A stretch of 64,000 bases of DNA from Asticcacaulis sp. YBE204. Lineage in GTDB: Bacteria > Pseudomonadota > Alphaproteobacteria > Caulobacterales > Caulobacteraceae. Of the stretch, positions 54,685 through 63,830 are shown piece by piece. The stretch spans positions 434,001 to 498,000 of the forward strand of contig NZ_AWGF01000004.1 of NCBI RefSeq assembly GCF_000495855.1. The letters are read 5' to 3'. The stretch's first letter is position 1; every line of letters starts with the position of its first letter. Under the pieces are notes generated by a model. That model saw nothing but the letters and a program-made list of their open reading frames with translations, had not been told where the DNA came from and made no database searches. The position numbers and the translations under genes were made by a program.

Positions 54685-55566
54685 TTAATCCTGATCACGC
54701 TGACGGCCACCGATGGCACCACCGACCGCGGCGATAAACGCCCCGATGAGCAGCGACAGGAAGGCGTAGAGCATGACCTTGGCCCACGTCTTGCGCGCAT
54801 CGTCAGCGACCTTGAGCGTCATGTCGCGAGCCGTCTTGGCCTGAGACAGGGTCGTGTCGACGCGAGCGGCGGCTTCGGCTTGTGTGAGGCCCGTGCGGGC
54901 GGCGACCAGCGACGCCAGATAGGCCTTGTCGGCGGAAGATACTTCACCCGTTTCGGTCCCATAGCTGAGGATGCGGCCCGTTTCCGCCGTGACGTCGGGC
55001 AGGGTTTGACCGGCAGGGGCACCGGCGACCTGCGCATTGGGGTTCAGACGATAGAGCTGATCGACATAGTAGGCCGTAGCCGGGTCGGAATCGCTTCCCT
55101 TGGCGGCGTTACCCGCCGCCACTGTGGCCGTGGCCTGAACACCGGTGCCGACGACGGCCCCTGCCACACCGGCCAGAACGGCGGCGGTGAACAGGGTCGC
55201 CACGCACCACGCCAGAAAGCCCTGAGCGGTGTCGCGGAAGAAGACCTCGTCCTTATCGACGCCGACATAGGTCTTGCGCAGACGTCCGGCAAGGTAACCG
55301 CCGAGCGCCGACGACACCCACTGCATGACGACCAGCCAGATGGCGATGCCTGCCGTCAGCTTGAACGCCGTGTCGTGGATCGGCTCCCACGGGGAGACCG
55401 ACGACAGGCCTAGGCCTTGACCCAGCATCAGCAGGATGAGCGAGATGGCGGTGGCCGCGACGGCGCCTGCGATGATTGCGGGCCAGCACGCGCCGGCACC
55501 GGGGGTGTAGTCTATATATTCGTAATCGTCGTCAGGCGTGACGACTTCGGTAGTTGCGGTAACCAT
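54685..55566 (-). CDS. multi-span membrane protein of unknown function
   Basis: A 293-residue inner-membrane protein. An acidic, Tyr-rich start (DDDYEYIDYTPGAG) leads into a membrane segment at about 24-48, a second at about 70-92, a third at about 112-138, and a last one near 263-285. The loop between the third and last is about 120 residues, rich in Ala and Thr. It resembles unnamed alphaproteobacterial membrane proteins. The ATG at 55564-55566 is used. It follows a 25-residue gene by 19 bp. Confidence 0.75.
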   Translation of the reverse strand: MVTATTEVVTPDDDYEYIDYTPGAGACWPAIIAGAVAATAISLILLMLGQGLGLSSVSPWEPIHDTAFKLTAGIAIWLVVMQWVSSALGGYLAGRLRKTYVGVDKDEVFFRDTAQGFLAWCVATLFTAAVLAGVAGAVVGTGVQATATVAAGNAAKGSDSDPATAYYVDQLYRLNPNAQVAGAPAGQTLPDVTAETGRILSYGTETGEVSSADKAYLASLVAARTGLTQAEAAARVDTTLSQAKTARDMTLKVADDARKTWAKVMLYAFLSLLIGAFIAAVGGAIGGRQRDQD

Positions 55567-55585
55567 TGGCGTTATCTTTCTTGAA

Positions 55586-55663
55586 TCAGCGGAAAATAAG
55601 CGCCAGCAGGATGATGACGGGAATTGGCACGCCCAGCAGCCAGAGTAAAATTCCACGGCCCAT
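55586..55663 (-). CDS. 25-residue small membrane protein
   Basis: A tiny gene with an AGGAG site 7 bp before its ATG (55661-55663). The product starts MGRGILLWLL and is hydrophobic nearly throughout, with a central VPIP kink and an ending LALIFR, so it should be a single membrane span. It lies 19 bp upstream of the 293-residue membrane protein on the same strand and may act with it. Confidence 0.65.
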   Translation of the reverse strand: MGRGILLWLLGVPIPVIILLALIFR

Positions 55664-55795
55664 AACTAATCTCCTGAAATGTTGTAACCTGAGCATAAGG
55701 CTAGGATTTTCGTGATCTTTATGCGCGCCGATTTTCGCCATAATTTGTAATTTCCCTGTAAGCGAATTGGGGTAAAAGCTGCTCAGGAGATACTC

Positions 55796-56203
55796 ATGAA
55801 CAATCGCTTCGACGGCACGACCTTTGTCACCACGCTGAAAGTGCGCGACTCCGAATGCGACGCGCAGGGCGTGGTCAATAACGCCAACTACCTCGTCTAT
55901 ATGGAATATGCGCGGCACGAATTTATGGAGGCGCAGGGCGTGACCTTCGCCGATCTGGTGCGCGACCAGGTCTTTCTGATGGTGTCGCATATGGAGATAG
56001 ACTTCGTGAATTCGCTCAGCGGCGGGCAGGTCTTCGATGTTGAAAGCACAGTCAGTCGCAAGGGCGCGAAAGCGATTTTTGCGCAACGTATCGTGCGGGT
56101 GTCGGATAAGGCGGTGTGCATCCGGGCGCAGGTCGAGGTGATCTCGAAAATCAACGGCAAGCTGACGCGCGGCGAATTCTTCGACCGGTTTATGCCCAAA
56201 TGA
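55796..56203 (+). CDS. hotdog-fold acyl-CoA thioesterase
   Basis: A 135-residue 4-hydroxybenzoyl-CoA thioesterase-like protein. The active-site segment DSECDAQGVVNNANYLVYMEYARHEFM (about 18-44) and the MVSHMEIDFVNSLSGG strand are typical of the YbgC/FadM group. It would hydrolyse acyl-CoA thioesters in the cytoplasm. The start follows GGAGATACTC. It overlaps the phosphatase gene by 4 bp (ATGA), so the two are co-translated. Confidence 0.88.
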   Translation: MNNRFDGTTFVTTLKVRDSECDAQGVVNNANYLVYMEYARHEFMEAQGVTFADLVRDQVFLMVSHMEIDFVNSLSGGQVFDVESTVSRKGAKAIFAQRIVRVSDKAVCIRAQVEVISKINGKLTRGEFFDRFMPK

Positions 56204-57018
56204 AGATCATCGCGCAGGGATCGGATCGCGGGAGCCCGCAAAACGAAGACATGATCGGTCAATCGGCGGATGCTGTGTGGCTGCTCGACGGCGCGACGTC
56301 GCTCGGGCCGTCGCGGTTTGCGGTCAGCGAGGCGCGTTGGCTGGTCGAAAAGGTCTCGGCGGCGTTGGAGACCGTAAGGGGCGGGATCGAGGACCGTTTG
56401 CGCGCGGTCATCGCCACCGTGCGAGTGGACTATGAAAGTTTCGGGCCGATCGCGGCGGAAGCTTTCGCCATGCCGTCGGCGGGTCTGTGTTGGGTGCGCC
56501 GCGACGGCGATGTGCTGGAAATTGCGACGCTGGGCGACGTCAAGGCATGGGTGATCGCGCCGGAGGGCTCGCAACGGGTTTTCGGTGGCGGGGCTTTGGA
56601 GGAATTGGACGCGAAGTCGCTTGAGGTGCTGCAACAGGTGCAGGCCGAGCATGGTCCGTTATCGCTTGCGGCGGCACGGGTATTTGTCGATCCCACCTTG
56701 CGGGACAAACGCGCCCTGATGAATACGCAAGACGGTTACTGGGTGTTGAGCCTCGATCCGGCCTGTTTGAAAGGACTTGAGATCGTGCGTGTGCCAGTAG
56801 CTGAGGTAACGCATATCCTCATGGCCACCGACGGATTTTACGATCTGTGGAAGACCTACGGCGTGCCGTTCGATGAGGTCTTCGCCGGTCTGCTGGCCGG
56901 GGAGGGCGCGGCGTTGACCGAACGCTTACGCGCCATCGAACGCGCCGATCCGGACGGCGTAACCTATCCGCGCTTCAAGATCCATGACGACGCCAGCTTC
57001 GTGCTGATCGCGGCTTAA
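56200..57018 (+). CDS. PP2C-like serine/threonine phosphatase
   Basis: A 272-residue protein with a compact PP2C metal site: SDRGSPQNED (Asp9, Glu16, Asp17), WLLDGATS (Asp30, Gly31), the strand LATDGFYDLW-like LMATDGFYD, and the final metal pair DDASFV. The family dephosphorylates Ser/Thr in bacterial signalling. The open frame is longer upstream, but the ATG at 56200 overlapping the thioesterase stop fits best. Its stop overlaps that of the convergent GGDEF-EAL gene by 4 bp. Confidence 0.85.
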   Translation: MKIIAQGSDRGSPQNEDMIGQSADAVWLLDGATSLGPSRFAVSEARWLVEKVSAALETVRGGIEDRLRAVIATVRVDYESFGPIAAEAFAMPSAGLCWVRRDGDVLEIATLGDVKAWVIAPEGSQRVFGGGALEELDAKSLEVLQQVQAEHGPLSLAAARVFVDPTLRDKRALMNTQDGYWVLSLDPACLKGLEIVRVPVAEVTHILMATDGFYDLWKTYGVPFDEVFAGLLAGEGAALTERLRAIERADPDGVTYPRFKIHDDASFVLIAA

Positions 57019-59246
57019 GCAATCCGAACGATTTTCGCATCGAACTCCGGCAGCGGGTCGATCAGGTGCGGCAGGGGCTTACCGATCAGATAACCCTGAA
57101 CCGCATCGCATTTCAGTGCCTTGAGCCGGTCGAACTGCGGCTGGGATTCGACACCCTCGGCGATGACCGGGATACCGATAGCGTGACCCAGACCGATGAC
57201 GGCACGCACGATGGCGTCGGCGTGCAAACCGTGCTTCGAGTGCGTGCCGTCCAGCCCTTGCGTGAAGCTGCGGTCGATCTTGATGGCGTCGAACGGAAAT
57301 GTTTGCAGGTAGGACAGCGACGAATAGCCGGTGCCGAAATCGTCCATCGAAATGCGTACACCCAGGTCTTTCAGGCCGTGCAGCACGTGCAGGGCGCGCT
57401 CGGTATTGTCGATCAGGACGCCTTCGGTGACCTCAAGCTCCAGCCGCGCCGGATCGAGACCGGTGCGCGCCAGTGTTGCTTTGACAAACGCTGTCAGGTC
57501 GCCCTCGAAAATCTGCGCTGGCGACAGGTTGACGGCGATGGTCAGATCATCTGCCCACGTACTCGCGGCATCGCAGGCGTGGTTCAAAATCCACGCGCCC
57601 AACTCGGCGATCATCCCGGCCTCTTCGGCGATGGGGATGAATTCCGACGGTGGGATGGCGCCGAACGACGGATGTTTCCAGCGCGCCAGTACCTCGTAGC
57701 CGATGATGCGGCTGTCGTTCAGGCAGAACTGCGGCTGATAAACGAGAGACAGGCCTTCGCCATCGGCGGCCAGCGCGTCGCGCAGGTCGCTTTCCAGCCG
57801 ACGACGGTAGAGCAGGGCCTGCGCCATGGTGGCGTCGAAGGCACGCCAGCGGTTGCGGCCCTCGGTCTTGGCGCGGTAAAGCGCCATGTCGGCGTGGCGG
57901 ATCAGATGGTCGAAGGACGGCGCTTCGTCGGGGAACAGGGCGAAACCGGCGCTGGCGCTGGTTTGCGGGCCGTGGTGGTCGAACTGCGCCGCCAGGGCCT
58001 CGCGGATGCCGTCGACCAGTTGTGTGGCGCGAAGTTCGGCCTGTGTTCGGTCGGTGACGCCGACCTGCAAAAAGACGAATTCGTCGCCGCCCAGACGCGC
58101 GGTGACATCGCCCGGCGCGGCGTGGGTTTGCAGGGTCCGCGCAACGGTTTTCAGCACCTCGTCGCCGACCGGGTGACCCAGCGTGTCATTGACCTCCTTG
58201 AAACGGTCAAGGTCGATGATGTGCAGGGCCAGTTGCGTCTTCTGCCGCGTGGCGCGCGCCGCTTCCTCGGCCAGACGGGCCTGAAAGAAGGCGCGGTTGG
58301 GCAGGCCGGTCAGGGCGTCGTGGTGCGCCAGAAACTGGATGCGGTCCTGAAAGGCGCATTTCTCGAAGGCCAGCGAACACAGGCGCGAACAGATGTCGAC
58401 CATGCTTTGGGTGAAGGTATTGAGTACCAGCGGCTTGGGCGCATAGAAGGCGAAGGTGCCGACGACCTTGCCAGTCTTGTCCTTGATAGGGGTGGACCAG
58501 CAGGCGCGGAACCCCAGCGGCGCTACGGCCTTACGGTATTCGGCCCACAAAGGATCGGTGGCGATATCGTTGACCAGAACCGGTTCACCGCGAAAGGCTG
58601 CGGTGCCGCAGGAGCCCTGATTGGGACCGACGGGCACGCCGTTGATGGCGTTATTGTACCAGTCGGGCAGGTTGGGTCCGGCCAGCGGCACCAGATGGTC
58701 GTCAACGATGCGCAGGACCGACATGGTCACGCCGTGCAAAAGCGTTTCGACCTCATGACAGATCAGGTTCAGTGTATCGACCAGCGGGCGGTCTTCGAGC
58801 AGGGCCTCAAGCACCTTGCGTTGAAGCGTGTCGTGCAGCTTGGCGTAGGTGATGTCGGTAACGGTCGCGATCAGGCGTTGACGCTTGCGCTCGTCGCGTA
58901 CGGCGGTGGCGTTGAGCTCCACCCACATGGGGTGGCCGTCCTTGTTATGGATCAGGACTTCGCCGGAATATTGCCGCTTGAGCCGGACGCGCGACAGGAT
59001 GTCGTCGATATGGCCGCAGGAGGCCGCATGGCGCGAACACAGGTCGCGAATGGCGCGTCCGGTCACCTCTTCGGGGAGATAGCCGGTCAGTTCGCTGAAA
59101 CGGGGATTGAGGTAGAGAAAGCGGCCGCTGGCGTCGGTGATGATCACCGCCGTGTCGATTTCCTCGATGGCGACGCCCTTGAGCAGGGCCATTTCCTCCG
59201 GTCCGGGTAAGGGGGTGGGGAACGCAATCGGGGCGGATGCTGACAT
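57015..59246 (-). CDS. PAS-GAF-GGDEF-EAL cyclic-di-GMP protein
   Basis: A 743-residue signalling protein. Order: PAS (about 20-135, AVIITDASGRFLYLNPRFSELTGY), GAF (about 150-305), GGDEF (about 310-470), EAL (about 485-735). The cyclase motif RLGGDEFVF is intact but the RxxD inhibitory site is absent. The phosphodiesterase motif reads YEVLARW, not EALLR; other key parts, NLSPAQ, LEVTEG, DDFGTGYSSL, KIDRSF and AEGVE, are kept. Both activities are possible. No membrane segment is seen. Start ATG 59244-59246. Confidence 0.92.
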   Translation of the reverse strand: MSASAPIAFPTPLPGPEEMALLKGVAIEEIDTAVIITDASGRFLYLNPRFSELTGYLPEEVTGRAIRDLCSRHAASCGHIDDILSRVRLKRQYSGEVLIHNKDGHPMWVELNATAVRDERKRQRLIATVTDITYAKLHDTLQRKVLEALLEDRPLVDTLNLICHEVETLLHGVTMSVLRIVDDHLVPLAGPNLPDWYNNAINGVPVGPNQGSCGTAAFRGEPVLVNDIATDPLWAEYRKAVAPLGFRACWSTPIKDKTGKVVGTFAFYAPKPLVLNTFTQSMVDICSRLCSLAFEKCAFQDRIQFLAHHDALTGLPNRAFFQARLAEEAARATRQKTQLALHIIDLDRFKEVNDTLGHPVGDEVLKTVARTLQTHAAPGDVTARLGGDEFVFLQVGVTDRTQAELRATQLVDGIREALAAQFDHHGPQTSASAGFALFPDEAPSFDHLIRHADMALYRAKTEGRNRWRAFDATMAQALLYRRRLESDLRDALAADGEGLSLVYQPQFCLNDSRIIGYEVLARWKHPSFGAIPPSEFIPIAEEAGMIAELGAWILNHACDAASTWADDLTIAVNLSPAQIFEGDLTAFVKATLARTGLDPARLELEVTEGVLIDNTERALHVLHGLKDLGVRISMDDFGTGYSSLSYLQTFPFDAIKIDRSFTQGLDGTHSKHGLHADAIVRAVIGLGHAIGIPVIAEGVESQPQFDRLKALKCDAVQGYLIGKPLPHLIDPLPEFDAKIVRIA

Positions 59247-59384
59247 GGGGTACGCTTTACACAACTGACACTTAATAGCCTCAATCTATAGGCGAGAGGT
59301 GAATATTTCTGTAATCGGCATAGTTAACGAAAGATGGACTATCGTTCGGGTGGTATTTTTTGAATCGACATGACGTTTGTTTGA

Positions 59385-59562
59385 CCTCTCCTCCCTGTCG
59401 CGTATCGATGGGGAGGTGGCAGACTGCGAAGCAGGCTGACGGGAGGGGGGTGACTCCGAAATTCTCAGCACATTGAGTGGTTTGGCGTTATCCCCCTCCG
59501 TCACGCTGTCGCTTACGCTTGGCGTGCCTCCTCCCCATGCTTCGCACAGGGAGGAGGGGGTA
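59385..59562. repeat. GC-rich double-hairpin intergenic repeat, type A (copy R8)
   Basis: It starts with CCTCCCTG...TGGGGAGG (about 59390-59416) and ends with CCTCCCC...GGGAGGAGG (about 59527-59557). The middle has GGGAGGGGGG and CCCCCTCCGTCACG arms. It fills most of the 318-bp gap between tamB and the GGDEF-EAL gene and ends 3 bp before the tamB stop. Its arms are more diverged than in R2-R4. I see no gene in the gap. Confidence 0.75.
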
Positions 59563-59564
59563 GC

Positions 59565-62500
59565 CTAATAGTCCCTTGAATATCTCAGGTTGACGCTGGT
59601 GCCGCTGGTTGTGCCGGTCTGGGTCAGGATCGACAGGGTGCGCGACAGGGCGACTTCAATCTGGGTCGCCGTGAAGCCCTTGGTGTCGGTGACGATCTCG
59701 ACATAGATGTCGTTGGTCAGGTACTGACCCGCCGCTAGCGCCGTGCCACGTCCGGCGGTCGCGTCGGCCCCCAGCACGCGGAGACGGTCGATACCGGTCA
59801 CCGAACGCAGCTTGCCGAGCGGGTTGAGGCCCCCACCGCCGCCTTGCAGGGCCTGAAGCGAACCGGCCAGTTGCAGGGCCTGGGTTGCCGACAGGTTGGC
59901 GACGTTTTCCCCGAACAGGATGCGCGACAGGACCTCGTCCTGAGGCAGGGACGGCGAGGAGCCGAAGGCGATCTGCGGGTTCTGGGCGCGACCAGTGACA
60001 TTGATCGTGCCGGTGATTTCCTCGACCACCGTAGAAGCCGTCAGTTCGATTTCCGGATTGGTCAGGCTGCCGCCGTCGAACAGAATCTGGCCCTTGTCGA
60101 TCTCGAACTCGCGGCCCGAGAAGGCGTAGGTGCCGCGCAGGGCGTTGAGGCGACCCAGCACACGCGGGCTCTGCGTCGTGCCGGTGACGGCGAGGTTCAT
60201 ACTCCATTCGGATTCAAGGCCCATGCCGGTGACGAAGATCTGGTTCTGAGCGGCGACCTTGATGTCGAGGTTCCATAGCGACGGCGCGGCATTACCGGCT
60301 TGACGCGGTTTGATCTCGACGCCCTTGATGCGGACGCCTTCAAGTTCGTTGACCTTGGACGCGCCCTGGAATACCACGGCGTAGCGCAGTTCGGGCAGAC
60401 GCAGGTCACCCCTGATCCACGGGCCGCTCTGGGCGTCGTTGGTGACGTCGATGGTGCCGGAGACGGTCGATGACACCGCATCCGAGGCCGCCAGACGGGC
60501 ATTGTCGAGCTTGGCATTGAGCTTCATCGGGAACTTGTCGTCCGCCGAAAGGCCGACGAAGCCGGTCGCCGACACCGTGCCGGAACCGGCGCGACCGTCG
60601 AACTTCTGCAACTCCAGCCGGTCGTTGGAGAAACGACCTTCCAGCGCAATATCGCGGATGCGGGTACCGAAGGTCAGGTGTTCGTAGGTCAGGCCCGTAC
60701 CCTTGACCAGACCGTTGAGGCGCGGCGAACCCAGGCTGCCCGACACGTCGGCGGCCAGCGCCACGTTACCGGTCATCTGCTGATCGGCCAGACCGGCCAG
60801 AGAGAACAGGGCGCTGGAAGGGCCGTTATAGCGGATACCGCCACGCACTGTGCCGTTCATCAATTGCTCGGTCCACGCCCCGCCGCCCTGCGGGTCGAGG
60901 CGGACGTCGTAACGACCGATGACGACGCCCTGCTGACGGATGACGCCGCGCGCCGAGGTATTGTTGCCGCCCAGCGTGCCTTCCATCTGGATGTCGAGCG
61001 GCGTCGAGACGCGGGCGATGGTCGAACGGGTGATATTGTCGAACTCAAGTTGCATCTTGGCTTCGGGGAAAGCCTGACCGCGCTGGGTATAGTCGAGGCC
61101 GCCCGACACTGTGCCGTTGATGCCGAGGTCCGGATTGACGATGTTGAGGATGGCCAGATCGAAGCGCGTGAACTGCGCCTGCGCCCGGATGACGTTGCCG
61201 AAGCGCCCGGCCAGATTGACCTTGCCTTGCGCGGTGAGCAGCACGGCGGGGGCCAGCACCCAGTCCTCGCCCTGTTTGATCACGCGGGCAGGCGCTTCGA
61301 GCGCGAAGGGCACGGCCCCGGCGCGACCGCTGAGGGCGACGACGATGTTTTCGGGCGCGACCTCGGCATTGGCGGCGAGGTTGAACGAGGTGCCCGCGTC
61401 TCCATTTGCGATCATCTGTACCGTGCCGCGCATCCCGGTCAGATTGACCTTCGCGCGGGCCTTTTGCACCCAGTTTGTGCCGTAGCGCAGGTCGGCGATC
61501 TGGATATCGCCCTGAATTGTGGGCTGCTCTTCCAGCTTGGCCGTGGCCTCGATAATGGCGCGCCCGATGCGGACATCGGCGATGCCTGGGACAACGAAAT
61601 TGTTGGCGCGAGCGGAAATCTGCGCCCCTTGCTTTGCGCCGAAGCCTTGCAGGCGCGCCGTGCCATTGATCCCCTGGCCGGTCAGCGAGATCGTGCCGGT
61701 GAACGGCCCCGCATCGGATTGCACGACCGTGCCTTTGGCGGTGATACCGGCGGCCTGAGCGGTATTGATATCGATGGTCAGGGGGCCGTCGCCCTTGCGC
61801 ACGATGACGTCACCCAGCAGGGGGCCGTATTTCGAGCCGCCTTCGGCCTTGATGACGTAACCGGCTTCGGTGGTGGACAGGCGCGCGACAACGTTTTGCA
61901 GATCAAGGCCGAGGCCCGGGCTGGCGGCGCGCAGGGTGGCCGTCGGGGCCTTGATCGTGCCACCGACATCGGCGGACAAGGGGCCGTATTTTTTGGAGTC
62001 CGCCGTCAGCTTGAAGTTCAGCGTGCCGTTTTTGGCGTAGCGTCCGCTGGCCGAGGTGACGCGGAAATCGGGACCGGTGACGCTCAGCCGTTGCAGGACG
62101 ATATCGCCGCCGCCCGTGGTATTCATCGCGCCGGAGAATTTGAAATTACCGCCCATGAAGTCGCGCAGGCCGCCATTGTCGAGACGGACGCTTTCGCCAT
62201 CGACCTTGCCGACGATACCGAAACCGCCGACAGCCAGTTGCTTCAGATCGGCATCGACCGTCAGGTTAAACACGCCGAGGCCGGGGACAAGATACTGATT
62301 GACCTTGCCTTTCAGCGCGCCTTCATAACGGCCTTCGCTGGGCTGGGCGAGGATGATCGCCGTGCCGTTGATCTTGTCCGAGCGAATTTTCAGGTTGTCG
62401 GACAGGATCATGCCGTCCGACCACGCCAGATCGCCATTGATGGTGATATTGCTGACCAGCGATTCCGCGGCGGCGTCGAGGCCGGTGATGTGCTTCGCCG

Positions 62501-63830
62501 AGGCCTTGACCGGGATCAGGATATGGTCGCCGTCGAGGCGCGAACGACCTTCGGCCTTGAGTTGATGCACGACCACATCATTGAAGCCGATGGTTTTAGC
62601 GTTCAGCTTGTAATCGATCAGCGGGCGCTTGAACGGACCATCAAGCAACACATCCGCCGAGATAGCGTTACCGGTCAGGCCCTTGGCGACCGAGGCGGGC
62701 TTGTACAGGTCGGCGCGCAAGGTCAGGTTGCCGAATTCGCCTTTGGCGAGGTCGATGCGGCCCTTGGCACCGAGCGACAGCGCATCCGAGGCGAGGGCGA
62801 GCGTGCCGTCGGCGACGCGGTCCTTGAACGTGGTCGAGAGGTCGATGCTGACGGCGGGAGCGAACAGGTCGGCGGTAGACGGGATCAGGGCCTGAGGCCG
62901 CGCGGTGCCCTTGACGCCGAACAGGCCATCGCGCGCCGTCAGGGTCAGATCGGCGAGTTGATTTTCGCCGGTCGTGCCGACAAGCTTGCCGGTCCAGCTC
63001 TTCCAGTCGCCTTGTCCGCTCAGGGTCGCGTTGAGCGGTGCATCGAGCCCGATCAGGCCGACGATGGCGCCCTTTTGCGGGGCATCGATCAGGCCCGATA
63101 GGCTCAATTTGTTGGCGTCGGGCTGGGCGTCAAGTTTCAGTTCGGCGCGGTCGCCCTTATCCCCGTTCAGGCGCGCATCGATCGTGGCGCGCCCTTTAAG
63201 CAGATGCGCCGTGCCTGAGAGCGTCAGGGTCTGGGCCTGACCGGTGACGGGCTCGGCCAGATAGATCGACTTGAAATCGACTTTCTCGGCATCAATCTTG
63301 ATGTCGGGCAGCTTGAACGGTTCGGACGGGCCGGTCTGAACGGTTGGCTTGAACGTCGGCAGGCGCAGCATCTCGACGCGCGGCGACGACAGTTCGCGCA
63401 CATCGACGTGTGTGTTGAGGAGCGCGAAGGGCTTCCAGTTCAGACGCACCGCCGGACTTTTGAGGAAGACGCCCTGCGGGTCGGCGACGGTCAGGTCGTG
63501 TACCGTCATATCGCCGTAGATCGAGCCTTCGATGCGACCGATGCCGATTTTCAGCCCGTTGTCGGGCTTGAGGCCGACGATCTGCGAAACGATAAACCGC
63601 TTGCCCGGATCACTGTCCAATCCGGCGACGGCCATACCCGCCAGCACGATGAGGCCGCCGAGCACACCACCGGTCCACAACAGGGCTTTTTTAACCGGGA
63701 AGGGCTTTTTTTCGGGCGTCTTGCGTTCGGGGGGAGGCAGGTCATCGGCTTCCGTTTGCGCATGGTCATGCCGCACGATTTCCGGCGTTTCGACGGGCGT
63801 ATCGGGTGTATTTTTAGGTGGCTTGCTCAT
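59565..63830 (-). CDS. tamB: TamB, inner-membrane part of the translocation and assembly module
   Basis: A 1421-residue AsmA-like protein that spans the periplasm. Residues 1-45 are cytoplasmic and Pro-, Glu-rich. A membrane anchor follows at about 48-68 (LLWTGGVLGGLIVLAGMAVAG), then a very long beta-taco region of repeating short strands. The C-terminal DUF490/TamB domain (about 1040-1421) ends NLRYSRDY. Such proteins help lipid or outer-membrane protein transport together with TamA. Its ATG overlaps the tamA stop (ATGA), so the pair is an operon. Confidence 0.92.
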   Translation of the reverse strand: MSKPPKNTPDTPVETPEIVRHDHAQTEADDLPPPERKTPEKKPFPVKKALLWTGGVLGGLIVLAGMAVAGLDSDPGKRFIVSQIVGLKPDNGLKIGIGRIEGSIYGDMTVHDLTVADPQGVFLKSPAVRLNWKPFALLNTHVDVRELSSPRVEMLRLPTFKPTVQTGPSEPFKLPDIKIDAEKVDFKSIYLAEPVTGQAQTLTLSGTAHLLKGRATIDARLNGDKGDRAELKLDAQPDANKLSLSGLIDAPQKGAIVGLIGLDAPLNATLSGQGDWKSWTGKLVGTTGENQLADLTLTARDGLFGVKGTARPQALIPSTADLFAPAVSIDLSTTFKDRVADGTLALASDALSLGAKGRIDLAKGEFGNLTLRADLYKPASVAKGLTGNAISADVLLDGPFKRPLIDYKLNAKTIGFNDVVVHQLKAEGRSRLDGDHILIPVKASAKHITGLDAAAESLVSNITINGDLAWSDGMILSDNLKIRSDKINGTAIILAQPSEGRYEGALKGKVNQYLVPGLGVFNLTVDADLKQLAVGGFGIVGKVDGESVRLDNGGLRDFMGGNFKFSGAMNTTGGGDIVLQRLSVTGPDFRVTSASGRYAKNGTLNFKLTADSKKYGPLSADVGGTIKAPTATLRAASPGLGLDLQNVVARLSTTEAGYVIKAEGGSKYGPLLGDVIVRKGDGPLTIDINTAQAAGITAKGTVVQSDAGPFTGTISLTGQGINGTARLQGFGAKQGAQISARANNFVVPGIADVRIGRAIIEATAKLEEQPTIQGDIQIADLRYGTNWVQKARAKVNLTGMRGTVQMIANGDAGTSFNLAANAEVAPENIVVALSGRAGAVPFALEAPARVIKQGEDWVLAPAVLLTAQGKVNLAGRFGNVIRAQAQFTRFDLAILNIVNPDLGINGTVSGGLDYTQRGQAFPEAKMQLEFDNITRSTIARVSTPLDIQMEGTLGGNNTSARGVIRQQGVVIGRYDVRLDPQGGGAWTEQLMNGTVRGGIRYNGPSSALFSLAGLADQQMTGNVALAADVSGSLGSPRLNGLVKGTGLTYEHLTFGTRIRDIALEGRFSNDRLELQKFDGRAGSGTVSATGFVGLSADDKFPMKLNAKLDNARLAASDAVSSTVSGTIDVTNDAQSGPWIRGDLRLPELRYAVVFQGASKVNELEGVRIKGVEIKPRQAGNAAPSLWNLDIKVAAQNQIFVTGMGLESEWSMNLAVTGTTQSPRVLGRLNALRGTYAFSGREFEIDKGQILFDGGSLTNPEIELTASTVVEEITGTINVTGRAQNPQIAFGSSPSLPQDEVLSRILFGENVANLSATQALQLAGSLQALQGGGGGLNPLGKLRSVTGIDRLRVLGADATAGRGTALAAGQYLTNDIYVEIVTDTKGFTATQIEVALSRTLSILTQTGTTSGTSVNLRYSRDY

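Noticed and set aside
57066..59210. 714-codon plus-strand frame opposite the GGDEF-EAL gene
   Set aside because: It is a mirror of a well-supported coding gene.
60678..63101. 807-codon plus-strand frame opposite tamB
   Set aside because: It has no recognisable domain, an odd composition (very rich in Arg, Asp and Gly) and lies fully inside tamB. Long antisense frames are expected in GC-rich DNA.
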